DNA of 5,323 nucleotides from Planctomycetaceae bacterium (GTDB taxonomy: Bacteria > Planctomycetota > Planctomycetia > Isosphaerales > Isosphaeraceae): assembly GCA_019232645.1 (NCBI GenBank), contig JAFANO010000211.1:1-5323 (forward strand). Reading direction: 5' to 3'. Positions 1 through 5,323 of the stretch are shown here, piece after piece (the first letter of the stretch is position 1; every line of letters begins with the position of its first letter). Both the position numbers and the translations under genes were made by a program. The notes beneath the pieces were generated by a model that saw only the letters and a program-made list of their open reading frames with translations, did not search any database and had not been told where the DNA came from.

Positions 1-689
1 TGATGCAGTTCGTCAAGTTGGAGCTGAAGCAACTGCTGGAGGACCCCAGGCCAGGGACGCTCGCGGTCGCGCCGGGCAAGCCGACGGTCTACCTGATCGC
101 GGGAGTCAACGGCTCGGGCAAGACGACGTCGATTGCCAAGCTGGCGCAGCGCCTGAAAGACCAGGGGAAGACGCTCTTGCTGGCCGCCTGCGACACCTTC
201 CGCGCCGCGGCGGCCGACCAGTTGACCATCTGGGCCCAGCGCGCCGGGGCCGACCTCGTCCGGGGCGCCCCCGGTGCCGACCCGGCCAGCGTCGCGCACG
301 ACGCCTGCGACCGCGCCCTGGCCCGCGGCATCGACATCCTGATCGTCGACACCGCCGGCCGGCTCCACACCCAGTCGCACCTGATGCGCGAGCTGGAGAA
401 GGTCCGCAACGTCCTCCAGCGCAAGGTCCCCGGCGCCCCGCACGAGGTCCTGCTCGTCCTCGACGCCACCAACGGCCAGAACGCCATCCGCCAGGCCGAG
501 GTCTTCACCAAATCGATCGGCTGCACCGGTGTCATCCTGACCAAGCTCGACGGCACCGCCAAGGGGGGCGTCGTCGTCGCCGTCCGCCAGACCATCAACC
601 TTCCCGTCAAGTTCATCGGCGTCGGCGAGGCGATCGACGACCTCCAGCCGTTCGACGCCGACATGTTCGTGGAATCGCTGTTCATCTGA
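1..689 (+). CDS. ftsY: FtsY, signal recognition particle receptor GTPase (5'-truncated by window edge)
   Basis: FtsY docks the SRP-ribosome-nascent chain complex at the inner membrane and, by reciprocal GTP hydrolysis with Ffh, hands the chain to the SecYEG translocon. Counting from the Met codon at position 3, all SRP-GTPase motifs are visible in order: G1 P-loop GVNGSGKTT (34-42), G2 DTFRAAA (64-70), G3 DTAGR (116-120), the DATNGQNA loop (154-161), G4 TKLDGTAKGG (180-189) and the closing FIGVGE with DDLQPFDA (204-219). The GVNGSGKTT and DTAGRLHT forms, and the absence of an M domain after the G domain, fit FtsY rather than Ffh. A usual NG domain is near 300 residues and only 228 are seen, so most of the N domain and any acidic A domain lie to the left; the Met at position 3 falls inside the N/G linker and is not the real start. 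The reading frame is intact to the TGA at 687-689. No downstream gene is tightly coupled. Confidence 0.96.
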   Translation, partial: MQFVKLELKQLLEDPRPGTLAVAPGKPTVYLIAGVNGSGKTTSIAKLAQRLKDQGKTLLLAACDTFRAAAADQLTIWAQRAGADLVRGAPGADPASVAHDACDRALARGIDILIVDTAGRLHTQSHLMRELEKVRNVLQRKVPGAPHEVLLVLDATNGQNAIRQAEVFTKSIGCTGVILTKLDGTAKGGVVVAVRQTINLPVKFIGVGEAIDDLQPFDADMFVESLFI

Positions 690-1073
690 GCCTACTTCGG
701 GCGCGGCCGCCTCGACGTGACGAGGAAGGAGCTCACGAGGTCCAAGTCGTGACACTCCGCACGCACCCAGGGTCCCGGGGTGTCGTTTGGCTCCCGCGAC
801 TGAGGGGCGGAGAGAGATACCTCCCATTGACGAAATGGCGGGTTTCGACGAAGTTGTCGGCCACACCTCGAGACGCCAGCACGGTTCACGCACGACGCGG
901 CAGGGATCGCCCGCGATTCCCGACGGCAAGGTGACAACGCCTCATCCCCATCCCCACACCCCGCGTGCCGGGGAGCGTTCCTCCTGACCTCTTGAGAGGC
1001 TGCCACTTTCGCTCGGTGACCGGCGCGACGCGCGGGAACCAGGCTGGAGATTGGTCATCGGCCTGTCCAATTC
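690..1073. other. Gene-free spacer between ftsY and the MITE
   Basis: I see no convincing gene here. Short open frames on both strands (for example 692-1006 minus and 749-934 plus) lack ribosome binding sites and recognisable motifs. A 5-bp stem with a 6-base loop (710-725) lies 20 bases after the ftsY stop, but has no T-tract, so it is at best a weak terminator. An AAGGAG stretch at 726-731 is 17 bases from the nearest start-like codon (GTG 749), too far to be a normal ribosome binding site. The 12-mer GTGACACTCCGC at 749-760 also occurs at the TnpB element end (5006-5017). The native promoter of the AsmA-like gene was probably in the right part of this spacer, before the MITE inserted. Confidence 0.6.
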
Positions 1074-1075
1074 TA

Positions 1076-1097
1076 CTGACCCGGATTAGCCGGCGCT
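1076..1097 (+). repeat. Left terminal inverted repeat of the MITE
   Basis: This 22-bp arm is the exact reverse complement of 1221-1242. It is preceded by TA. Three more outer bases (TTC at 1071-1073 against GAA at 1245-1247) also pair; they are explained as the two halves of a palindromic target site rather than as part of the element. Confidence 0.85.
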
Positions 1098-1220
1098 GAT
1101 GCGTGCAAGCACTGTCATCACAGGGACTTGTGTCAAAATCGGGGCGCCGGGCGAGGCCGGAGGTCACGGTGGCCTGATTTCGACGTAAGTACCAATAGAA
1201 TCATCGAGAATGCATTCATA

Positions 1221-1242
1221 AGCGCCGGCTAATCCGGGTCAG
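1221..1242 (-). repeat. Right terminal inverted repeat of the MITE
   Basis: This is the exact reverse complement of the left arm at 1076-1097 and is followed by the second TA copy. The TAG formed at 1243-1245 is in frame with the downstream AsmA-like gene. The same TAG exists in the reconstructed empty site, so the insertion did not cut off any N-terminal coding sequence. Confidence 0.85.
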
Positions 1243-1268
1243 TAGAACCCATGTCCCCGCGTGGAATC

Positions 1269-1272
1269 GGAG
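1269..1272 (+). promoter_or_regulatory. Shine-Dalgarno-like GGAG deciding the start at ATG 1282
   Basis: GGAG lies 9 bases before ATG 1282, a normal spacing. The other in-frame start, GTG 1261, has no purine-rich motif just upstream. This is why the ATG is preferred. Planctomycetes often do without a Shine-Dalgarno sequence, so the choice is not certain. Confidence 0.5.
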
Positions 1273-1281
1273 CCCCTGCTC

Positions 1282-4200
1282 ATGGTCGAAGCCGCCCCGA
1301 AACGGAAACGCCGACGCTTCTGGGTCATCCTGCTGGCGACGACGGCGACCGTCCTGACCGCCGCGGTCGCCGCGATCCCCTGGATGCTGGGGACGCCCCC
1401 CGTCCTGCGCCTCTTGCTCGCCCAAGCCAACGCCGCCCTGGCCCCCGGCGCGATCGAGTTGACCGGGCTCCGGCTGTCGTGGTTCGGGACAACCCGGATG
1501 ACGGGGCTGGTGCTCCGCGACCCTCGGGGAAAGCGCGTCCTCGTGGCCCCTCGCGTCTCGCTGGATCGGAGCGTCTGGCGACTGCTGTCCGACCGTTCGC
1601 AGCTCGGGACGCTGACACTCGACGGTGCCGCCCTGGACATCGAACGGCGCGCCGACGGCTCGATCGATCTGGCCGACGTCTTCGGGGCGCTCCTGGCCGA
1701 GAAGCCGGATCCCCATCCGAATCCCGGTCCCGGCGCGAAGGCCGAGGCGGATCCGTCCCTCGAGGCGAAGGGTGCTCCCATGCCGAGTTTCACCCTGCGG
1801 GTCGTGCGGGGGACCCTCGCGCTTCGGAGCCCCGAGCTGGCCGAGCCGCTGACAGCCGGGAGAGTCGACTTCACGCTCCAGAATCCCGCCGCGCCCGGGG
1901 GACTGGCGTGGAAGCTCGCGCTGGCCAACGGCGTTGAGGCCGGGACCGAGACGCTGGAGGTCTCCGGCCGCTGCGATCTCCGGGCCAGGGCCGGGACCCA
2001 GCCCGACCTGGAGTTGAGCCTTTCGGGGTGCCGCTGGCCCCTCGCGGGGTCCGTCGCGGGGGTCCTGGCCCGCGGTCGGCTCGACGGCAAGATCGAGGCC
2101 CGACGGCAGGAGGGGCACTGGGCCTTCGGGGGCGCCGCGAAGGTCCTCGACCTCGACGCGGCGGGTGTCGCCCTCGCGGGCGACCGGCTCCGAATCGACC
2201 GGATCGACGGGACCTGGGACCTGGCCCAGGATGCCGGGGCGTGGGCCATCCGGAGGTTCGACGCGACCTGCCCGCTCGCAACGCTCGCGGCCAGCGGCAC
2301 GATCGCGGAAACGGCGAGCGCCTCGGCCCGGGTCGAGGGACATCTCGACCTGGCCGCCCTGGCCCGACAGCTCCCGCATGCGCTTCGACTGCGCGACGGA
2401 CTGGCCCTGGAGCGAGGTTCGGCGCACGTCCGAGTCGACCTTCGAAGCGAGGCGGACGCCCCGCAACGCCTCGACGTGGAGGCGCGGGTTTCGGACCTGA
2501 TCGCCCGCGACGGCGCGAAGACGATCACCCTGCGCGACCCGGCGACGCTCTCGGCGAGCTTGACCCGCCGGGATGCCGACCTCCGCGTCCCGAAGCTGGA
2601 GCTCAAGACCGCGTTCCTCGACGCCACGGGCTCGGGCGACCTGGACCGCGGAGTCACCCTCGCCGCGACGTTCAACTTCGGCGAGTTCCAGGCCCAGCTC
2701 CGCGACCTGATCGACTTCGGCGGCCTCGGCCTGTCGGGGCAGGGTCGGCTGGCGGCGAACTACCGCCGGGCCGAGTCGAACTACGTCGGGAGGCTTGCCG
2801 CCGAGGTCCGCGCGCTCCGGGTCGTCGGCCTGGCCTCCGACCCGGTCGCGCGCGACTTCGTGCGGCTCGACGCCTCCGCGAGCGGCCCGGCGTCCGAATC
2901 GGGCCTGCCGCTGTCGTGGGAGAACGCCCGGGTCAATCTGAACGGGGACGACGTCGCGGCCCGAGCGTCCGCCAATACCCGGGAAGGCGTCACCACCGTG
3001 TCGGCGAACGCCTCCGTCCCGTATCCATTCGGGGCGGTCGACGGTCGGGCCGATGGGAAGCTCACGGCCCGCTGGAGTGAGCGCCTCCTGGAGATCGACG
3101 AGGTTCGCCTGGGGCTCCGGCCGGCTGATCCCAAGCTCGCGGCCCGTTCGATCAACCTTGCCGGCAAGGGCCGGCTCAACCTGGGAGCGGGCGAGTTGAC
3201 CCTTGGCCCGATCCCGGGGACGGCGCCCGGCGCGATCGGCCTGGGTCCCGAGGGCGTGCGCGTGCGAGGGCTGGGCCAGTCGGCCTCGGGCCGGCGGGTT
3301 GAGGCGAGCCTGGTCGGCGACCTCGCCGCGCTCGACCAGGCCTCCGCGACCTGGGTTGGCGGTGACGCCCACGGGCTGGCCGGGTCCTGGGACGTCCAGA
3401 TCACGGTCGAAGAGGGCGATCAGGGACGACGGAACTTCGGCGGAACGGCCAAGTCGCTCGACCTCTCCCTCCCGGGCGGCGACGGCAAGGGCCGTCGGGT
3501 CGAGGGCCCGATCGCATTGGCGCTGGGCGGGGCGTACCAGGTGGCCGACGATCGCGTTGATCTCGCTTCGCTCGTCCTGGCGAGCCGCTACGCGGTCGTC
3601 TCGGCGTCGGGACGCCTCGCCGAACCGGCCGGCCGACGCGTGGCCGACCTCCAGGGGACGCTGACCCCGAACTGGGACTCGATCAAGAAGCTGGCGGAGG
3701 CGTCGATCGAGCCGGGCGCCTCGCTCACGGGGAACCCACGCGCCTTCCGCATCAAGGGTCCGATCTCCGGCGGCGCGGCGGCCGAGATCCTCAAGGGGCT
3801 CGACGCCGAGCTGGGCATCGACCTGGCCGAGGCCCAGGCGTTCGGCATGCGGGTCGGCCCGGCGCCCATCGTCGTGCGGTGCGGCGGGGGCCGCGTCGCG
3901 ATCGACCCGATCGCGACGACTCTGAACGGCGGGCGGGTCGCGCTCAAGCCCGAGATCGTCCTCGACGACCCGAAGGGCATGGCGCTCCGGCTGGCCTCCG
4001 GCTCGGCGATCGAGGGGGCTGAGCTCAACCAGGAGGTCTCGCGCCGGGTCCTCTCCTACGTCGTCCCCGCCCTGAACGACGCGGCCCAGGTCCGTGGCCA
4101 CCTCTCGGTCGCCATCGACCGCGCCGAGTTCCCCATCGGAGGGTCGGACGGCCGGTCCTCGAACGTCGCCGGTCGGGTCGACTTCCAGGACGTCGTGTTC

Positions 4201-4719
4201 GAACCCGGCCCCTCGGCCGCACCACTGCTCTCGCTGGCCGGCAAGGGCCAGACGCCAGCCTTGCGACTCCACCAGCCGGTGGTGCTCACGGTCGCCGATG
4301 GCCGGGTCACCCAGAGCGGCCTGGTGATCCCCCTGGGGGGCTCGAGTCGGCTCGAGCTGGGGGGCTCGGTGGGCTTCGACGAGACCCTGGCGCTCCGGGC
4401 CGTGGTGCCGGTCTCGGGCGCGACGCTCGGCAATCAGGCGAAGCTCGGCCAGGACCTCGACGGTACCCGCATCGTCGTGCCGATCGGCGGCACCATCGCG
4501 AAGCCGACGATCGACGCTCGAGCGCTCCGGCTCGCTCTCCAAGAGCTGAGCAAGACCGTCCTGAAGCGCGAGGTCACGCGCGACGCATCCGAGGTGCTCG
4601 ACCGCATCGTGCGGCCGAGCGGCGAATCCGAGACGCCACGATCTCCTGATGGGCTCCCCGCGACGCGCGAGGCCCAGAAGCTCGGCGAAGACCTCCTACG
4701 CCGCCTGGTCCCGCGCTGA
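1282..4719 (+). CDS. Large AsmA-like / TamB-like envelope protein with an N-terminal membrane anchor
   Basis: The 1145-residue product has a basic N-terminus (KRKRRR, residues 7-12) followed by one hydrophobic helix (about 13-36), as expected for an inner-membrane anchor with the bulk in the periplasm. Residues about 60-135 read like an AsmA N-terminal module: a GLRLSW strand, a GLVLRDPRG turn, then GTLTLDGAALDIERRADGSIDLADV. A long middle part of alternating beta-strand-like segments with G-D/N turns follows. Residues about 964-1076 resemble an AsmA C-terminal module (VDFQDVVF, a DGRVTQSGLVIPL strand, then VVPIGGTIAKPTID). A charged, probably helical tail ends the protein. In E. coli, the AsmA-like proteins TamB, YhdP and YdbH are thought to be bridge-like carriers of phospholipid between inner and outer membrane; a similar role here is inference. 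The start could instead be GTG 1261 (1152 residues), but ATG 1282 has a GGAG. An in-frame TAG at 1243-1245 bars any longer form. Its 5' region carries a MITE and its 3' side a hairpin. Confidence 0.85.
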   Translation: MVEAAPKRKRRRFWVILLATTATVLTAAVAAIPWMLGTPPVLRLLLAQANAALAPGAIELTGLRLSWFGTTRMTGLVLRDPRGKRVLVAPRVSLDRSVWRLLSDRSQLGTLTLDGAALDIERRADGSIDLADVFGALLAEKPDPHPNPGPGAKAEADPSLEAKGAPMPSFTLRVVRGTLALRSPELAEPLTAGRVDFTLQNPAAPGGLAWKLALANGVEAGTETLEVSGRCDLRARAGTQPDLELSLSGCRWPLAGSVAGVLARGRLDGKIEARRQEGHWAFGGAAKVLDLDAAGVALAGDRLRIDRIDGTWDLAQDAGAWAIRRFDATCPLATLAASGTIAETASASARVEGHLDLAALARQLPHALRLRDGLALERGSAHVRVDLRSEADAPQRLDVEARVSDLIARDGAKTITLRDPATLSASLTRRDADLRVPKLELKTAFLDATGSGDLDRGVTLAATFNFGEFQAQLRDLIDFGGLGLSGQGRLAANYRRAESNYVGRLAAEVRALRVVGLASDPVARDFVRLDASASGPASESGLPLSWENARVNLNGDDVAARASANTREGVTTVSANASVPYPFGAVDGRADGKLTARWSERLLEIDEVRLGLRPADPKLAARSINLAGKGRLNLGAGELTLGPIPGTAPGAIGLGPEGVRVRGLGQSASGRRVEASLVGDLAALDQASATWVGGDAHGLAGSWDVQITVEEGDQGRRNFGGTAKSLDLSLPGGDGKGRRVEGPIALALGGAYQVADDRVDLASLVLASRYAVVSASGRLAEPAGRRVADLQGTLTPNWDSIKKLAEASIEPGASLTGNPRAFRIKGPISGGAAAEILKGLDAELGIDLAEAQAFGMRVGPAPIVVRCGGGRVAIDPIATTLNGGRVALKPEIVLDDPKGMALRLASGSAIEGAELNQEVSRRVLSYVVPALNDAAQVRGHLSVAIDRAEFPIGGSDGRSSNVAGRVDFQDVVFEPGPSAAPLLSLAGKGQTPALRLHQPVVLTVADGRVTQSGLVIPLGGSSRLELGGSVGFDETLALRAVVPVSGATLGNQAKLGQDLDGTRIVVPIGGTIAKPTIDARALRLALQELSKTVLKREVTRDASEVLDRIVRPSGESETPRSPDGLPATREAQKLGEDLLRRLVPR

Positions 4720-4746
4720 TCCGGACCCCAGGATCGAGAACTCCTC

Positions 4747-4781
4747 GCGACGTGTCCCCCGAATTCGGCGGGACACGTCGC
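4747..4781 (+). terminator. Strong hairpin after the AsmA-like gene, candidate terminator
   Basis: A perfect 12-bp inverted repeat (GCGACGTGTCCC at 4747-4758 and its complement at 4770-4781) begins 27 bases after the stop codon. The bases between contain a further palindrome, CCGAATTCGG (4759-4768), so the stem continues almost to the apex with one extra C at 4769. No T-tract follows on either strand, so it may be a terminator without a U-tail, an RNA 3'-end protector, or a bidirectional barrier. The inverted repeat is certain; the function is inferred from position. Confidence 0.5.
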
Positions 4782-5005
4782 CCTTCCGCGCCAAGAGGAT
4801 CCGCAAGGGGAGGGAGGCCTTCTGCTCGGGGCGGCGGTTTGACGGCGCCTCGCCATCTCTCCGACCTGTCGAAGGACGGCACAGGGAGATCCTCATGTCT
4901 CGAGGATCGGGTCGGCGGCCGGATCCGTCCCGCGGCTCGATCGAGACAGGCCGCCCCGCGGGATGCCCCAGCCTCGCGGGGTTTGTTTCAATCGTTTAGA
5001 TGTTG
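4782..5005. other. Gene-free structured spacer between the AsmA-like gene and the TnpB element
   Basis: No coding sequence is supported here. The stretch is rich in small inverted repeats: GATCCTC at 4888-4894 with its complement at 4902-4908; TCCCGCGG at 4928-4935 with its complement at 4956-4963; the palindrome CTCGATCGAG at 4937-4946; and the terminator-like stem at 4954-4981, which competes with the second of these. CCTGTC at 4865-4870 can also pair with GACAGG at 4945-4950. This could be a long 3' untranslated region or a small structured RNA ending at the terminator. I do not recognise any RNA family. Confidence 0.5.
4954..4988 (+). terminator. Candidate Rho-independent terminator (+ strand)
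   Basis: CCCCGCGGG (4954-4962) pairs with 4973-4981 as a 9-bp stem (8 Watson-Crick pairs plus one G-T) with a 10-base loop, followed by TTTGTTT at 4982-4988. GC-rich stem and T-rich tail fit an intrinsic terminator reading rightward. It would end transcripts from the AsmA-like gene, about 260 bases past its stop, or those of a small RNA in the spacer. It also separates that transcription from the convergent TnpB element. Confidence 0.6.
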
Positions 5006-5160
5006 GTGACACTCCGCTCGGGCTAAAGCCCGGCGGCTTCTCTGCCGATCGGGATCGACCCGACCGGCCCGGGAGGGACGTGTGTCCGACCCATCGGGCT
5101 CATCCTGAACCCTGGAGCCACTTGCCCGGTGTCCCCGGGACTACCCGGCTTGGGGCCGGG
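5006..5160 (-). ncRNA. Putative 3' part of an omega-RNA (reRNA) overlapping the tnpB 3' end
   Basis: In characterised TnpB systems the guide RNA overlaps the 3' end of tnpB and runs through the element right end into flanking DNA, which serves as the guide. On the minus strand here three hairpins follow one another: 5160-5144 (6-bp stem, 5-base loop), 5068-5044 (10 positions with one mismatch, 5-base loop) and 5036-5014 (9 bp with one bulge, 4-base loop). The tnpB stop codon lies in the last of these. The 5' limit given is only where the hairpins thin out. No family consensus was compared, so this is inference from gene context and visible stems. Confidence 0.45.
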
Positions 5161-5323
5161 ATACTTGGAAGGATGTACGAAGTGGATCCCGTACGGTACA
5201 GGACAACCCGGCCGCAAGCCGCCCTCGATGCCGATGGCGCGGATGTTGGCGCAGCCCACGACGTCGCGGGGCGCCACATATCCACACCGGCGGCACCGAT
5301 AGGTGCGGGCGTGCTTCGACCGC
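5023..5323 (-). CDS. tnpB: TnpB RNA-guided nuclease / IS1341-type OrfB, C-terminal part only
   Basis: TnpB is an omega-RNA-guided DNA nuclease, ancestral to Cas12, that helps IS200/IS605 elements persist. The minus-strand frame is open from the right edge to TAG at 5025-5023 and gives about 100 residues. It begins with the second half of the TnpB zinc finger, YRCRRCGY (cysteine codons at 5295-5293 and 5286-5284), followed by RDVVGCANI. That motif aligns with the family's ADxNAAxNI; its Asp (codon 5265-5263) corresponds to the third catalytic acid of the RuvC nuclease site. The first CxxC pair and the other two RuvC acids are outside the window. The roughly 75 residues after this motif are rich in Pro and Gly and include SPGDTGQVA, a pattern I associate with tails of IS1341-type proteins. 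An internal GTG at 5277 is not a start, because the conserved zinc finger lies upstream of it. Whether the full gene is intact cannot be seen here. Confidence 0.85.
   Translation of the reverse strand, partial: RSKHARTYRCRRCGYVAPRDVVGCANIRAIGIEGGLRPGCPVPYGIHFVHPSKYPGPKPGSPGDTGQVAPGFRMSPMGRTHVPPGPVGSIPIGREAAGL

Larger units (their letters stand above)
1074..1244. mobile_element. MITE-like element, IS630/Tc1-mariner type, with TA target duplication
   Basis: The element proper is 1076-1242 (167 bp), flanked by TA at 1074-1075 and 1243-1244. Its ends are perfect 22-bp inverted repeats beginning CTGACCCGG. The complementarity continues inward with 7 of 10 further matches (to 1107 and 1211). A second arm pair, 1126-1140 with 1176-1190, has 12 Watson-Crick and 2 G-T pairs out of 15. 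The whole element can therefore fold into one long imperfect hairpin. No open frame inside could encode a transposase, so it would depend on one supplied elsewhere. Deleting the element and one TA restores TTCTAGAA; IS630-family elements are known to favour CTAG targets and to duplicate TA. The family assignment rests on this target signature and the inverted repeats, not on a matched transposase. The right boundary lies 16 bases before GTG 1261 and 37 before ATG 1282 of the AsmA-like gene. Confidence 0.75.
5006..5323 (-). mobile_element. Right end of an IS200/IS605-family (IS1341-like) TnpB element, partial
   Basis: The element is recognised by the TnpB C-terminus and the subterminal hairpin at 5014-5036 (9 bp with one bulged base and loop TAAA), which overlaps the tnpB stop. 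IS200/IS605 elements have such subterminal hairpins instead of terminal inverted repeats and make no target duplication, so the outer boundary near 5006 is an estimate. It is based on where the hairpin and the GTGACACTCCGC motif (5006-5017) stop. The left end, any tnpA, and most of tnpB lie beyond the right edge of the window. Confidence 0.6.

Noticed and set aside
89..685. Minus-strand open frame across ftsY
   Set aside because: FtsY on the plus strand has every SRP-GTPase motif. The antisense product is rich in Ser, Arg and Ala with no recognisable domain, as expected of a shadow frame.
710..725. Hairpin CCTCG / CGAGG as an ftsY terminator
   Set aside because: The stem has only 5 bp and no T-tract on either strand, too weak to call.
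692..1006. Minus-strand 104-codon frame in the spacer after ftsY
   Set aside because: There is no ribosome binding site, no recognisable motif and an irregular composition. I looked for TnpB or transposase tail similarity because of the GTGACACTCCGC motif and found nothing convincing.
1261..1281. GTG 1261 as the start of the AsmA-like protein
   Set aside because: There is no purine-rich motif before it, while ATG 1282 has GGAG at 9 bases. It adds only seven residues and remains possible.
2028..3080. 350-codon plus-strand frame inside the AsmA-like gene
   Set aside because: An out-of-frame overlap made almost wholly of Arg, Pro, Gly and Ala, a typical result of reading GC-rich coding DNA in the wrong frame.
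1216..4542. A 1108-codon open frame on the minus strand, antisense to the AsmA-like gene
   Set aside because: Its codons are the exact reverse complements of the plus-strand codons, so it stays open simply because the plus gene uses no TTA, CTA or TCA in this stretch, all rare in GC-rich genomes. The translation is dominated by R, D, E, G, P and Q with no hydrophobic segments or motifs.
4882..4981. CRISPR-like or clustered repeat array
   Set aside because: The stems in this stretch differ in sequence from each other and have no regular spacing, so they are not copies of one repeat.
5023..5277. A short separate protein starting at GTG 5277
   Set aside because: The frame stays open to the right edge and the conserved zinc-finger residues of TnpB lie upstream of that GTG, so it is an internal codon.

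Overview
The window is visibly GC-rich with a strong G/C bias at third codon positions. It holds two cellular genes and two traces of mobile DNA. My best guess for the host is a planctomycete, perhaps of the Isosphaeraceae. The basis is base composition, a very long AsmA-like envelope protein, long gene-poor spacers, and the mix of a TnpB element with a small palindromic element. That assignment is inference; no marker gene here proves it.

Layout, left to right. (1) Positions 1-689 (+) are the 3' part of ftsY, the signal recognition particle receptor GTPase; its start lies off the left edge. (2) Positions 690-1073 are a gene-free spacer. (3) Positions 1074-1244 are a 167-bp non-coding element with perfect 22-bp terminal inverted repeats and a TA duplication. 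Removing the element and one TA restores a CTAG-centred palindrome, which is what an IS630/Tc1-mariner-type MITE would leave. (4) Positions 1282-4719 (+) encode a 1145-residue AsmA-like/TamB-like protein with one N-terminal membrane anchor; the MITE sits directly in its 5' region. (5) Positions 4720-5005 contain no gene but several hairpins: a strong stem 27 bases after the stop codon, and a terminator-like stem with a T-rich tail ending near 4988. (6) From about 5006 to the right edge lies the right end of an IS200/IS605 (IS1341-like) element on the minus strand: the C-terminus of TnpB, with hairpins that suggest the 3' part of an omega-RNA (reRNA).

The two cellular genes fit a membrane-biogenesis theme: FtsY delivers nascent membrane proteins to the translocon, and AsmA-like proteins are thought to move lipids between membranes. 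The long spacer and inserted element argue that they are not one operon. The most interesting items are the MITE with its reconstructable empty site just upstream of the AsmA-like gene, and the TnpB right end, whose flanking DNA (about 4988-5005) would be the natural guide sequence. The long open frame antisense to the AsmA-like gene is a composition artefact.
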